Of a stretch of DNA of 64,000 nucleotides, positions 1 to 13,644 are shown piece by piece. The notes beneath the pieces were generated by a model. The model saw nothing but the letters and a program-made list of their open reading frames with translations. It was not told the origin of the DNA and made no database searches. Both the position numbers and the translations under genes were made by a program. Source of the DNA: Limanda limanda (Eukaryota > Chordata > Actinopteri > Pleuronectiformes > Pleuronectidae); assembly GCF_963576545.1 (NCBI RefSeq), contig NC_083651.1, forward strand, positions 13,811,124-13,875,123. Reading direction: 5' to 3'. Numbering within the stretch: position 1 is the stretch's first letter; each line of letters begins with the position of its first letter.

Positions 1-3000
1 CCTATAAGTTTCTATTGTTAGGAAAAGAGAGAAAACAAGTATATTCATTTTGTGGGTTTAGCTACTTATGGGGATCTCACTCTGAAAGAAACCTTTGGAT
101 AATAGTAGTACCTTGCATTTATTATTTTGTATTAAGATCACTTACATTGGTGTGATTACTTTAAGACAGTGAAGTGCTGATTTAGATAAACATTGAATCA
201 CCCATCTTCCATTTATCTTAAGTCCACACCATAGCTGGATTTACTTTGGTTTCCTCTGTAAGTCTGAATGTGATTTAAGGTCACAACAAAACAGACACAA
301 TATTGAATTATCATTACGTATTATTATTGTACTCATTTATTGTATTTTCATGTTGGAGGATTATTTTATATGCAGGAATATTGAATATACAGGTGCACTT
401 TAATTTAACCAAAGGTCTAGTGAACCCTTATCCTGTTTTGAGCAATGCAATGCAAAGCCCAGTCATGCTTTACTCCTGAAAAACACTGTCCCGTTGTGGA
501 TTGCTAATGATCCATGCAGCAGCTGCTGTCCTACAGTGGGGCACAGCAAAGCGAGGGTGAGGTAACGTATAATTCATCTCTGATTGCAAAAGGTTTCACT
601 GCTTCTACAGAATTATGTCTCGGAGTCTCGAGGAGGGAGATAGTCAAGACACAAGGTAGAAGAATAATGAAGGAAAGAAGGGCAGGATTGAGGAAGTCAG
701 TGGGAGGTGCTCGGCCTCCTCAGAGAGAATCCTCGGAAATGCCAGTTACCTCGTGGGGGAAGAGAACTCCGGGAAGGGAGACGGTGAAAACGTGTGCGTG
801 AGAGAACGAGAGAGCGAGAGGGAGGATAAGGAGACAGATTAATAAGTCTGATGACTATTTCAGGCTAACATAGGTGTTGGGGAAGTTTTTAACAAGCATG
901 ATGTGAGGTATCACACTGTTCCAAAAAAAGATGCAGATGTGTGCGTGGTGAGTCATAGATGTCACAAGAGAGAGAGAGAGAGACTGTGTGTAGTGGCATA
1001 AAGACACTGTAAACCCTGATAAGCCCTCATGAACTGTTGTGGTCTGCAGATTGTGTTCTTGCAGGGCCGCACATGAGGGCTCCCTCCGTGCAGCGGCGTG
1101 TCGCATGAACAAAGTTTTCCATAGAGATGAGCAGAGCACAGAGAGATGCTCACGAGCTGTGATTGATCCTTTCTTGAGCTTATCAACGCAGAGTGGAACA
1201 GAAAACTTAATTCTCCAACTCTTGTCTTCTCCCTGCACGACAAGGGGGAAACACAAAGAGAGCCACGACTGGGGTCTGTATGTTAATTACAAATGTATGA
1301 GATAAACCCGAGCGTGTGTGCGTTGGTGTGTGTGTATGTTTCGTAATGACAGATATCATAATATTAGGAGTTATGTGCCAATGCAAGGATTGTTGTAGAT
1401 CTTACAAAAACCTTTATGAACGTTGATAAGACGTCTTTATCTTTCTTTCTTTTAAACTGATAGAAAATACATATTTAGAGCTTTCTTGCACACACACTAA
1501 CAGCTTGTTAAATGTCTTTTGACAGGATTCTCAGTTCATTAGTTTTTTGAGCTGTGACGGTCACATCACTGCTGCTCATTTCTTTAATCGTCTGCTTCAC
1601 TTTGCATTATTTTTCCCGGACCACATGCTGTAACACAGGGAAATAGACAAAGGGGACCATCAACAAGTAATTAGCAAGAAATTAAATGACAAAATCCAGA
1701 CTGCTTGAATTTTTTAAATAAAAAAAATAAAAATAAATTGCAATACTGCTCCAATTTGAAAGCCAGAATTGTGTATATGTAATTTTTCTCACACAGAAAA
1801 ATCTAGAGTTATTGAATATTTTTTAATATGTTCTGTACTATAACATGACTTGAACTTTTTCCATCTCAAATTTATAACTTTTGAAATTCAAATTTAAGTA
1901 AATTCTGTGTAAAATATAAATTTCTGTGCAATTTAGTATTTTACTAATTTGTGGTTAAACGTCAAGTCAAAGTTATTAATATATCTAGTTTAAAACAACC
2001 ACAGTCGACCAACGTACTGAACAGGCTTAACATATGAAGATAAAAGTAAAATGAAATAAAATATATCTTAAATGCAAAGAAATGTTAGCTTCAAGAATAT
2101 TGGGAATTGAAACATTGCACAATAGCAGATAAACTCATGGTCTCAACTGAAAGCCAGTGAGAAAATGTGGGTCAACGATTCAAATTGTTTCTACAGTTAA
2201 AGAAATTAACCGTGGTTCTGTGAATTGCAATGCAGATTACAGTATTTTAATATGACATTATAATTTTACGTAGCTTTTATGTTTGCGTCAGTGAGTGTCT
2301 CATCCAGCCTCAGACATACATTTACATGCATTTGATGTGAGCTGTAGAGAAAATGCATGGCACTGTTCCTATAATAACTTTGAGGGCGTTATGCAACCCT
2401 GCCACCACTGTAACAGTATCCGAGGCAGCACCTTCAACCTTGTGAATGGCTGTGTGAGCTTGAGCCTCGTTTTCTATATTTGAAGTAAATTAGCACTCAG
2501 ATCAAGGCTGGAGAGTTGGCAGTCTCTTTACCTGCAATGTTTCACTGAGCAGAATCTGTTTCACGTTGGAAAATTAGCATTCAACAATAGCTTTCACCCT
2601 CACATCAGGGTGTTGTTGCTGCAGTTTCTAGCAGATTTCACTCCTACACGCCTACTCCTGGTTCTAACCCGCTATGATTCAGGACTGCTAATCTGTTTTT
2701 GTGGCATGAAGGAACCCCGGGGGTAATAAATCACGTTTAAACTTTTTTAGATCCATCCATTGCTCCCATACAGCATGTGATCTACAGTATGTGCATGTGT
2801 GCAAGTATTTTACAGGGAATACAGCAAAGGTCCTTAAAGCAGTTGCAGATCTAGTAATGTTCTGTTATCAAGGGCCATCAAGGGGCCACTTTATAAACAG
2901 TGGGGCCAATATACAGTATATTCATGCAAAATTCCTGATTCAGTAGGTTGCACATTTAAGTCAATCCTAGTTTACTTTTGGCTCTATAGCTTTGATTCAA

Positions 3001-6000
3001 AGCTACAAATCTTAGGAGATATTTTGATATTGCTCCTAGCTTGTTAAAGCACATTGTTAAATTGAAAGCTTAGAAAATCAAAGGTCACATTTTCATAATT
3101 ATTGTTAGTATTGTTAGATTTTGAAAGACAGGGCAGGAGCACTTCTGGGGCCGATCAGACTTCAGCTTGGTCCAGTGCCCCCCTGGTCCTGCTCCTGCAT
3201 CCGGCCCTGCCATGAAGAAACGCTTTCAGTGGCTCTTCATAGCACTGTGCATCCATTTTGTGTGGACTGTGCTAACCTGTAGTGTTATTTGGCTGAGGAA
3301 AGACTCTGGCCATCTCCAGCCCTCTGCTGAATAGTGATTACTGACTCCTCACTCCTGGCACACAAACCCGGCTATAGGCCAGGGCAGCTCCACCCCATAA
3401 TCACTATTGATTACTGATAATCCAGTTAGGAGAAGAAAAACAGCCTGGGTCCTGGGCCTGAGGAGAAGATGGCATTTGTTAGACGAGCTATCCCCTGACA
3501 GTGCTGGTGAAGGAAGAAGAAGAAGAAGAAGAAGAAGGAAATCTTTTAATAATTTAACGGCCCCTTCGTACAATCCCTCAGCCTCTCTCCACTCCCTCAA
3601 CTTTACTGTCAATTTTACATTGCTTTTCCACAACAGTCATAATGGAAATCTTACCGGATCGGACCTGCAGAGAAAGAGCTCCTGTAGCACTTCCAACACA
3701 AAATAAATTTGATACAGTGAAGGCTTAATATAATATAAATAAGTCTTGCTCCTCTTTTTTAAGACCGCAATAAAAATGCCATTTATCTATTATGAACAAA
3801 CAGGACATAACACACTTTTATAGACTGTCAGATCAGTCAATAAAAAATGTTTTTATTAAATATTTTCTTTCGAAAAACAACACTAATTATCAGAATGTCA
3901 GTCTAACTTTGTTAGCTTCCATTCATTAAGGTTCCTAATGTACAATATTGCAACATGTAAAGCTTTATGAGACTCACAGCCAAACCTTTTGTCATATTTT
4001 AACTCAGCTTGGATGCTGTTGGATTGGTGGCACAATATATTAAGAAAATGTACGAGGGGGTCTGGGTCAGTTGGACCACTGAGAAGATGTGATACTTGCA
4101 CAGTTGGCGATAGTCTAATTAAAGTTCCCTTGAACATTTTCTTGTAAACAAAGTTTTTTTTTATCACATCCTGTCCACACTCATGTGCATATTCTGTCCT
4201 CTGGGCCTCTCATCCCGTACAAACAGTGTTTTAAGTCACTAAAACAGAGATTTTTATAAATGCCTTCCAGTATAGATTTTCAAAAAAATTGGTTTCTTTG
4301 TATTGGTTTGTTCATGTTAAAGAGTATTTGGGAAGTTGTGACATCAGCAGCAACAATAAAGGCGGCTCTATACCGGCTTCTCTACGTCTGGTTGCTTTTG
4401 CATGTATCCATAAGGGCTAAGAAATATGTTAAATTAAAGTCTTCCATCTTTCATAAAACACATTAAGCCATTTTTAAGACATATTTTGAATCCGACACTT
4501 TAAATCCATGTTTACCATCTCCTTGACAGACTTTGTTGGTGAATATGTTTCGTGGTTCATGCACAGTTAAGCTCTGCAAATAAACAGTCATTCAAACAAG
4601 GAAAATAAGTAGAGTTAATTTGATGTAGCACTTTGATGTAGCGCTTTACATGAATAAAATAACAGCAGGAAATACTAATACACGCTGAATTTATGCAATA
4701 AAAAGAGTAAAAACATGCATCAAAAAGACAGTAAAAATCATTCACTACATAGTGAGACACAAGCCTGTGGGAACAAATTGGGTTTTCTGTTGTTTATTTA
4801 GGCTTCAACATACTGCAGAGAGTAAATCTATATGAAGTGTTCGATAGTTCTGAGGCCAAGTTCTGCAATTTAAGTTTGAAGCACAGCTATATTTTCTTCT
4901 TTGTTATCAATACTTCATATCTCAACGCTGTTCTCCACCTGCTTCTACTTCTCACTCACAAAGTGGTAAATACTGCATGGCCACTCCAGCTCTATCTGTG
5001 ATGCTCCTGTCACAGTTGCATGGGGCCGATGTCAATGGTGTTTGATAACACGGCAATTTTAAGTTCAAATGACATGCATGAAGCTGAAGATGCGTCCGTC
5101 ATGAAACACAAGATGTCCCTGAAGTTGACGCACTATTCAAACTCAACTGCACGATAACAACAGGTTAAACTCTCCCCGGACAAAACATTTAAGCAATCGG
5201 CTTTTTAACAGATGCATCAAAGCAGCAATGTAAGAGATTTCATGTCTGAAAAGGGTTTTATTCTTTGTCAGAGCGCAACGTAGGTCTACATCACTGAAGG
5301 TCATCTATTTCTGCTGGAGCGTCCTTTTGATAAAGAAGCATATGATCCATCAGCAGCTTGATACTATATCTTTGCTGAGTGCTGTTTAAGAGAATCGGAT
5401 ACAAACAGAAAAATAATTGATTTAGAGAGCAGAGAAGAGAAAATGAAAAGGAGAAAGAGACAGGAGGCAAAGGAGAGAGGACAGATAGGTTAAGATAAAT
5501 GCTTTAGTTAATCTGCAGTGTGGGAGATAAAGAGACGGAGAGATAAACTGTAGGTGTATGAGCCTGAGCTGAGTAAGGTATTAGTACATGCACACATATG
5601 ATTTTCGCACAAGCATACTGCAGGTTTGGGAATATCAAAATGAAAAGTCTTTGGATGAAACATAGAATGAAAGCCTGCATCACAAAACAAACAAAACCAT
5701 TAGAATAAACTTATTTAAACTATAATCTGTTTTCCACTGGAGGCAACACAGCATTAAGTTGATGGGAAATACAAATCAAATTCGGACATCATAAATACAC
5801 AAGCTAAGTGGTTTAAACCACCATAAATTTGAATTAAACTAACACAACCCATTCAAACCCGATTCCTTGAGATGGATTCCCCCATAATAGTGAAATGTGA
5901 TAAAGCAGGCCTCTACTGTGCTGTGTGGCATAATCCTGGCCATCAACTCCCACGCTCTCTGCATCTCCACAGCATGCAGCCTCCACTGTCTGGCAACACT

Positions 6001-6350
6001 CTAATGGGAGGTAAACCAAACAACACAGAGGGAAGAGGGCAAGGGAAAAACACAAGCTACACAGATCTAAACGAATGTGGACGCATTGTTAAACAGATTG
6101 TGCGAGTTATGCAGATGATGGACGGATCCTGTTTTAGATGCTCTGCATTCGGACGGCTGGGGTGGACTCGCTCGTGTCACATGTCAGCGTTTCAGCCTCT
6201 GTGAAACAGACGGCGTGTCAGTCGTAAAGCGATTATAAACGCTGCCGCTGGGTCGCAGGAGGAGGGCAGGGTTTAGAGGTTCATTACAGTTAAAAACACA
6301 GAATGAACCAAATGACTGCAATAATAAAGCCAATTTGCCGGGTGATTTAA
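1..6350. other. Intron sequence without recognised features
   Basis: AT-rich unique-looking sequence with only a GAA microsatellite and short frames that lack codon bias or family motifs. GA-rich stretches at about 805-830 and 965-985 and a GT-rich stretch at 1314-1335 are minor simple repeats. Confidence 0.6.
3510..3539 (+). repeat. (GAA)n microsatellite
   Basis: About nine GAA units; encodes the arginine or leucine runs in spurious frames here. Confidence 0.95.
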
Positions 6351-6354
6351 AATG

Positions 6355-6625
6355 GTGACTGGTGGGGCTGACACAGTAGGGCAGTGGTTGGCACTGTACC
6401 TCACGACAAGAAATCCCGGTTCTGTGAGAGGGTCTTTCTGTGTTTGCATGTCGTCCCAGTGTCAGTTTTCCAGTTACCTCCCACTGTCCTTGCAGATTGG
6501 AGTTAGGTTATTCGGAGCTCTGCTGTACGCTGCCAATCTGTCCAGGGTGTACCCCACCTCGTGCACAGTGTCCAGGCGAAACCCTCAAAGGAGAATCATT
6601 ACGGAGAGATGGACGATACTGTTGG
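6355..6625 (+). repeat. Dispersed fish repeat (TGTCCAGGGTGTACCCC family)
   Basis: Recognisable family words appear in order: TGTGTTTGCATGTCGTCCC, CAGATTGGAGTTAGGTTA and CTGTCCAGGGTGTACCCCAC. The reverse-oriented copy lies at 22780-23095. Open frames in this interval are repeat, not genes. Confidence 0.7.
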
Positions 6626-8239
6626 AATAACCCCCACATGTCTCTCGATGTTTTCCTGTTTTTTACCTTGTCACCGCAGAGTTGATTTAATCCCGCTTGC
6701 ATACAACTGGAGCATGATTAAGGGACTGAATGCAAGATAATTGTGTTTACTGCAAAACACACAGGGCGCCAATAATAGGAGTTCATAATGCTGTTGTACG
6801 GTGTTGTTGGAGGTGTGCGGCGCTGCAGGGCTGCCTCGTGTCGTCCTTGTGCTGTGAACACGCCGTCCCGTTGGAGTCTGACGGCAGCGATGGCAGCTAA
6901 GTGGGCTCTGGATTGATGTTCTCCCACAGCAAAGCACTGCGGAGGCCTGACGCCTCGCTCCCGTCTGCCCCCCCTGCTAATCTCTTCTTCGCTTACCTGC
7001 ATTGCACCAGTTATTTCTCACCTCCAACTTAAATCTCCTCCTCCTGTCCTATAGATTCGGTGCTCAAGAGCCCTCCCGCTTTCCTCCCTCGGCCCTGCTA
7101 CCTCTCTCTCTCTCTTGGTAAACACTGCAGGCTTTCATTCATAAGTGCTCCAGTGTGGGCTGCCTTCAGGGCAAATGAAGGCTGATAATAGTCCTGTCAT
7201 GGCAGTGATTCTGAAATTCAGACATCTGGATGGTGGCCCTGAGAGCTCAACGCACAGCAATTCTAGAAAACATGCAAATAGACACAACATGTTCAAACGG
7301 CAAAAACATTCGTAGTACTATTTGAGCTGTCAGGGCCGCTGTACATGCCAAGAGGGTCAAAATCCATAAACATTTTTTTTTTTCATTACCCAAAACGTTT
7401 TGGTCCTACGTTGTGCTTTTCATTTCCATTGTCTCTTGCAATATTGAAAAAGACAATCCTTTAGTTTTCGGTCCGGGATATGGCGACACCTGGGTTCCTG
7501 TCATGTTTAACGCTGCAGCAAACTTAAGCCGAGCAGCTACTTTGTAAGAAATACAACAACAGAAGAGCCCCTGGTGCAGTTTGCAATGCAGCCAAACAAG
7601 CTCATGCTGTTCTAATAAGGAAGTCAGTCAAATTAGAAGGTGTGCAGCCTGTCACCTGCAGCTCCTCATGTCAGAGCCAACTGAGACGGCCCCCCCTCGT
7701 TCCATTCCAACATGAAATATTTAAAACTAATCAGCCATTCTTGTTTTCGAGACATATTTTAATAAAATATCAGTCAGCACTTGTCACAGTGACAAATTCA
7801 GTGTTTTCTGTAAGTGGATCATAATAAAAAGCAGTAACTTTATACAGCTCCTCTAAGACTGTAAGAGAGTGAACAGCAAACAGTAAAGCTGTTTGCTGTG
7901 AGATGAATTTACAAACACTACTGCTGGATTACATGAATCCCTCATGCATTGGGGCAATGCTCATAGCTCCACCAAGGTCCAACAACCTCCTTAAATCCAA
8001 TCAAGCCACACCAGATTACACACACTCATAGATAAGGGTGATTTATATCATCAAGATCAGTTAAAACAAATTTAAAAGGAAAGGCTTGAACTAACTGTAC
8101 AATGGTAAAGTAATCAAAAATTCCCAGGACCAACCTTTTATCCAAATCCATGCCATCTCCATCTGTGTCTTTGTTGGCCAATATCACCTTCTTTCGAAAT
8201 TTGTTCAGGAGTTTTTACGTAATCCCACCGGAAAACATA

Positions 8240-8447
8240 CCAACCAACCAACAGACCAAACGACTAGAAATCAAATTGACCAATCAATCAATTATTCAAC
8301 CAACTGACCAACCAATGGACCAACAGGTGAACAAATTCACCAACCGACTTGCCAACCCGTTAATGAATTGACCAACCAACTTAGCAAGCAATCAACAAAC
8401 TAATGGACCAACCAAGTAACCAACTGACCGACCCACCAACAATCGTA
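8240..8447 (+). repeat. Degenerate CCAA/ACCAAC minisatellite, about 200 bp
   Basis: Tetranucleotide-like words ACCAACC, GACCAACC, TGACCAA and AACCAAC recur throughout with scattered substitutions, so this is an old expanded tetranucleotide array. Confidence 0.85.
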
Positions 8448-9106
8448 CAACGGTTAAAACATAACCTCCTAGGTACAGGTAATTAGAGCTCCACCTATAG
8501 TATAAGATTGACTGTTGAGTAAAATTAATTTCATTAATTTATATGATTTTAGAAACAACTATGCTACTTGAATGTTAATGACAAAGATAGAATTCAGGTC
8601 AAGAAACAGGTCCTGAAATCCCTTCAGTGAAATTTGCTGGTAAAGATGAAATAGGTGCTGCACCCTTGTTAGACTGGCTCTCCTCAGCCGCTGGACTGTG
8701 GCCGGCTCTGACAAGGAGAACAGAACCCAGCTTTACACCCTCAACCGCAAGATTAAATGGACAAGGGGGTGAAAAAGAAGGACAGCTATGTGTGTTTGTG
8801 TGCGTGTGTGTAAGACAAAGGTGTGTGGTGGTTGTGCTGGTCGTGTGTGTTTCAAGCATTTACAGCATTTGTTGGGCCCACTGTAAATCATGTGCCTTCT
8901 TTCCTCCCGTCGCTATGGCAATGACTTCCTGATCCACTCTGGGCTGATTTAATGGTCCTGGGAGACCTGTAAACACACGCCATGGATGATCTCTAGGCTC
9001 TGCTCAGCAGGCTTAGGCTGCTGAAGATTCAATCAGTTACAAGTTAGAGCACCTGTGTGCTCCTCAGTGAATACATACATCCGTCTGTGTGAAGTTTATT
9101 TGCTAT

Positions 9107-9108
<2 letters not shown>

Positions 9109-9154
<46 letters not shown>
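9109..9154 (+). repeat. (GT)23 microsatellite
   Basis: Uninterrupted GT dinucleotides. Confidence 0.98.
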
Positions 9155-9156
<2 letters not shown>

Positions 9157-9584
9157 CCACTAAACAAAGTAATCATTTTCTGAAGTAATTCAATCAAGCA
9201 GTTGATGTTAAAGTGAAAAGTTCAAAATTGAAATTTTGAATATCAGGGAGTATTGTGAGATTTCAAGTTCCATTTATTTGACATAAATACTCATTAAAAT
9301 GGTGTGTGTTAATCTGTCAATTCTGCCCATACTGTCAGTCCCACTGAGTCATTGGTTCTGTCTACCTCAGTCACTCTGTGAAGCTTTTTACAGTCGTGTG
9401 TGAGTGAGAGGACAGGAGATGAAAACTGTAGTGACTGAATAACCAGGTTCATCTAGCAAAGATACACTTGTTAAGACTGTGGCCTTTTAGCCTAAAGGCT
9501 AGCTGTGTACACGACACTGACATTAAGCTGACATGGCAATTTTGTTTGCTTACCTGTTTCTACCAATACAGCAGAAAATGAGGC

Positions 9585-10045
9585 ACAATAGTATTTTGTT
9601 ACATCCATCAAGGAGGTTATGTGTCCACCCGTCTTTTTTTGTTGGTTTGTCAGTTGGATTAAGCAAAAACTCAACTGGTTTCCACAAAACATAGTGGAAG
9701 GATGGGGCATGGGCCAATAAGAAGCTATACAGTTTTGGGTTCGGCTGTGGCTCAGGAAATAGAGCAGATCATCATCCATTAAACAGAAAGGTCGGTGGTT
9801 CGCTCCACGGCTCCTTCATGCTACATTCCATGGTGCCATGGGCACGTAGTATGAGTGATAGAGAAACTGTACTGTTAAGGACGTATAAATACTCCCTATT
9901 ACTTTGCCTTATTGACATTTTTACCATTTTCCCAATTTGTGGATCTTGTTAAAAAATATTAGGCACATTAAGGGAACTGACATCTATGAGTGTGAGGCTT
10001 GATTGAATTTAAGAGGACTGTTGGGCCTTGGCAAAGGTATGTGGA
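9585..10045 (+). repeat. Dispersed repeat R1, interrupted by a SINE
   Basis: The first part (9585-9735) has CATCAAGGAGGTTATGTG and GTGGAAGGATGGGGCATGGG. The second (9898-10045) has GATCTTG, AAGGGAACTGACATCTATGA and AGAGGACTGTTGGGCCTTGG. The two are contiguous in other copies I recall, so the 9737-9897 SINE sits inside. Confidence 0.7.
9737..9897 (+). repeat. tRNA-headed SINE-like element, nested
   Basis: The head GGCTGTGGCTCAGGAAATAG resembles a polymerase III A box, and GGTCGGTGGTTCGCTCCA resembles a B box. It interrupts another dispersed repeat (9585-9735 and 9898-10045), so it inserted later. It belongs to the same family as the elements at 31656, 54709 and 56523. Confidence 0.65.
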
Positions 10046-10144
10046 GACTTGTTTCTGTTCACCTGGTGAATGTAACTCCGCTATTTATTCTACTATTAGA
10101 CATGTGTTTGGTTTCTACTGACTCCTGTGAAATATATTTGACTA

Positions 10145-10651
10145 TTAAAGCGATAATTCACCCAAAAATGACAATTCTACTCACCACTGGAAGGGTGGGC
10201 AATGTGTTTGAGCTCACAAAACACTTTTGGAGTTTTAGAGGTAAACAGCTATGCAGCCAAATCCAATCCAAAATAAAGTAAATGACGACCTCTTCTTCAA
10301 ATAAAAAAAGAAACCTGTGATCCACGTGCGAATGCTGTTCCAGTGAAGGATATGGGAGTAGATTTAGCTTTAAAACATGGTGTTAATGAAGCCGTTTCGA
10401 GTCGAATTTTATCCTCTGGGTTTACAGACACTTTCAGACACAGCAGTACTGAGAGTTTTTTTCTGTTGTATTTCACGTTTAAGAAGTGGTCACCAGCTGC
10501 TTCAATTGTGTTGGATTTGGCTGCAACTCTGTTTACCCCTGACACTCCCAACAAGGTTTATTGGACTCAAACACTTCAACAACCCCTCAATCAGCATAGT
10601 GGTGAATAGACCATGAGGGAATTTCCATTTTTAGGTTTACTTTCCCTTTAA
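10145..10651 (+). mobile_element. MITE-like element with TTAA ends, copy 1
   Basis: The left end is TTAAAGCGATAATTCACCC, and the right end, read in reverse, is TTAAAGGGAAAGTAAACCT, so the termini are inverted and begin with TTAA. It has no coding capacity. The internal GAAGTGGTCACCAGCTGCTT and TTGGATTTGGCTGCAAC are shared with the copy at 52325. Confidence 0.7.
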
Positions 10652-13640
10652 GATGTTTAATGCCTCTATTTATTTACCAGCTAGTTGTTATGTCTGTCTG
10701 CTGTTTGGATGATGTAGCAGATCAGTGTTCGGTGTGCAGTGTTACCAACGGCTGGATTACATTCAGATGCAGCTTTTTCTTTTTCAGTGAATGAATGAAT
10801 GAAGCGTTCTGTTCATCCCCTTTACTGTTGGCTTTTTCCATCTTTGCCATTCCCGAGCAAACAGTGTTTGCTGCTTGCCAGTTATCCAGTCGACTGTTCT
10901 TTTCCTTGCACTGTTTTTATTGGTCACTGGTATTCTACCGCCATTATTCATTTAGGAGTAACGCAAATGAAACGTTAAGATGTTACTTCATCTGTGAACA
11001 TGATTCATGCCTGAGTCATGTCAGGTAGATTGCCATTGGCAGTGGTGGTCCACACAATGCCTCTTCACAACATCATCAAAGTAGTTATTTTGCTGTTGTT
11101 TTGATTGAGAGACTCTCATCTGCTGAAATTTCATAATGCATGATTAACAACATATTTTCTGTTGCAAATTAGTTGTTTGTAAAAGGAATTTCAATTTTTC
11201 TCTGAGATTCAGAAACAGTTTCACTTTCAAACTTCAGGATGTATACTTGTAAATACTATATGGGGTACGATGGTGTATACTGGTATAATCCCAGTTTGAC
11301 AACAGTGCTCTCATTCCACTCACTTTATTCCTCTCTCTCACTACATTTGACTTTTCAATACAGCTAAACGGCTATTAAGTGAATGTAAAACAACGTATAT
11401 ACATGAACAATTCACTTTTGCATGATTTTTAAAGTATCTTCACGGCCTGAATTTTGAATAAAGTGGACATAAGTCAGCTGGCAATATTAACTATTTTTTA
11501 TCATACCCATAAAAAAGATAAAACCACACCGTCTCTCCACATCTGCAGCCATAGAAACGTGCGTCTCTTTTCCTCTTTGCTCTCCCCATCTCTGTCTCTC
11601 CGAGGTCACACACACACATCCAGGGGGAGGAAATAATGGCACAGTGCATTAGTTACAGTTCAGTTTATTAACTGATAATAAATGGAGCTGCAGAGCAAGA
11701 ATCAAGACTGATCTGAGGAAGAGCTCTGGTTAACTTCCTGAGTCTGTATGTGTCTCTGTTTCACAGGAACCATGATATCACCAGATAATCTTAATGAGCT
11801 GATTGATTGATTACATGCACATTTATTGTTTATTAGTGAGAGCTATTGGCACATGGAGGCAATTAAACCAAGTACAGTAGTAACGTTTGTTCAGTGAGGA
11901 TGAAGAAAAAGCATGTGGGTGTAATCTGGATTATTTAATATTACAGACCTTTCGGTATATTTTGTCTTTAAGATAATCCCTCTGCAAAAAACAATTATTA
12001 TTCTTTTATTTTAAATGATTAATAACAAATGCATCTCATTGATTTTACTTTACTGGTCGACTCTTACAACATAAAAGTTCTGTTACTGACTCTGAAGAGG
12101 ACATCGTGGGAGCTGAGTCTGTTTTTCAACATCTATGAAGTTATACAGTGTCTTTAAAAGATAAATACATTATCTTTTCTCTTGTGCACGGATGCAGATT
12201 TTTTAGAATTGCCATATTAAAAGGTACCCTGTGGCATATTCTCATAAACTAACATTATGTTAACATTCAGTGTTTCAGTTGAGGACAGATTGTGTGTGTC
12301 TGTGTGTGTGTGTATCTTTTGGGCCTTACAAATGGGTTGAATGCACTTAATTCCTCCATTATTTGACTATTTTGAAACCTACATTGTGAAAATCCTCATT
12401 TAAATTGGTTCGTCTTCCCTGCTTGTTGCGGATGGGTGACTTTACATATATTGGAGCTTCAGATGCTTCCCCAGACGTGGTCAATATAATATAGTTGTTT
12501 GTTTTTCGGATTTGGACAACCTCTGTTTTCCATAATCCTTTTCAATGAGTATTTATAAACACCTGCTGCAGCCTCAAATGTTCTGTGTTTAACTTTGCAC
12601 ACATGAAAACACCATATTCTGTTTACAATATGTGGGAGATTGTATGAAAGAGGTGAATATGCTGGGATGTGTTGATCAAGCCAACATGATGAACGCTGCA
12701 GTTTCTGAGACTCAAGGATCAAATTAAAACTTTAAAAAACAACAACTTAAATTCATGTAAATTCCTTTTCAAAGTTACACCCTGCGCCATATTTCTTTTT
12801 CATACTCAAATATCCTGTGTGAATGCTTTAATTAATGCCTCATGAGCCTGCCGTAATAACCTGAAAACATGCTTACACTTTTCATGTCTCATACTTCCTA
12901 ACAAGTGCTGCTGTTGGAACTAGGTCTGTGGTTGTCATGGAAACCGCTCTTTCAATGCCAGGTGATGTACGACTGCTTCCTGTTTGCTCTCCCATTGGAC
13001 GTTTTGGCTTAATCGCTTGGAAACGGGCCGAATATGAAAATACGAGGCGAATACAGTGCCGTGGACTAACTTGTAGAGGAGCTACAAATATCTTCGCTTG
13101 TGTGGCTCTTCGTCCTGCGAGTGTGAAGGGCACGCACAGATGAATTTGCATGAGTTGTGGTCGTGTAGCTCAGCCTCTGACCGTGTTATTGCAGGAATAA
13201 TTTTTTGAGCCTTAGCTGACTCACCTCTCCTTATGGGGGAGGACGGATGTCTTCCTCAGTGCTCGTGGCATCTGACCAGCAGCTGTCAGCTTGTAGATGA
13301 GGATCTGTCTTTCTGTCCCAGACACACTGACGCACGTACACACACACACACACTTTCCACAAGCTCCTGTTGCATCCATCCTAGTTCCCTTTTCAAAGGA
13401 AATGTAAAAGAGCCCAAGGGCATTACAAGGTGGCTAAAAGACCTTTCTGTCTGCCTCCAGCTCTTTAACTCCTCTCCAGCCGACATGCCACTGTGACTCC
13501 AGCAGTTAAAAATATTAATTATTTAAAAGGACTAATTCATTCTCAATAGTGTAACACTGGCCAACAAACGGCCCTTTGTCAAGAAAAAAACTGAGACCCT
13601 TAGTATCTGTGTTTGCTCAAATACACATTCAGTAGCCATG
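10652..13640. other. Intron sequence, mostly unique
   Basis: Contains short CA/GT runs (about 11610 and 12294-12312), one candidate enhancer (11765-11880) and nothing coding. Confidence 0.55.
11765..11880. promoter_or_regulatory. Candidate intronic enhancer (homeodomain and forkhead-like sites)
   Basis: A repeat-free stretch with GATTGATTGATTAC (PBX/HOX-like), TTGTTTATTAG (forkhead-like), CTTAATGAG and GCAATTAAAC packed in about 100 bp. Function is inferred from motif density only. Confidence 0.25.
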
Positions 13641-13644
13641 GGCT

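Noticed and set aside
6352..6685. Two overlapping frames of 81-92 codons
   Set aside because: They lie inside a dispersed repeat that also occurs at 22780-23095.
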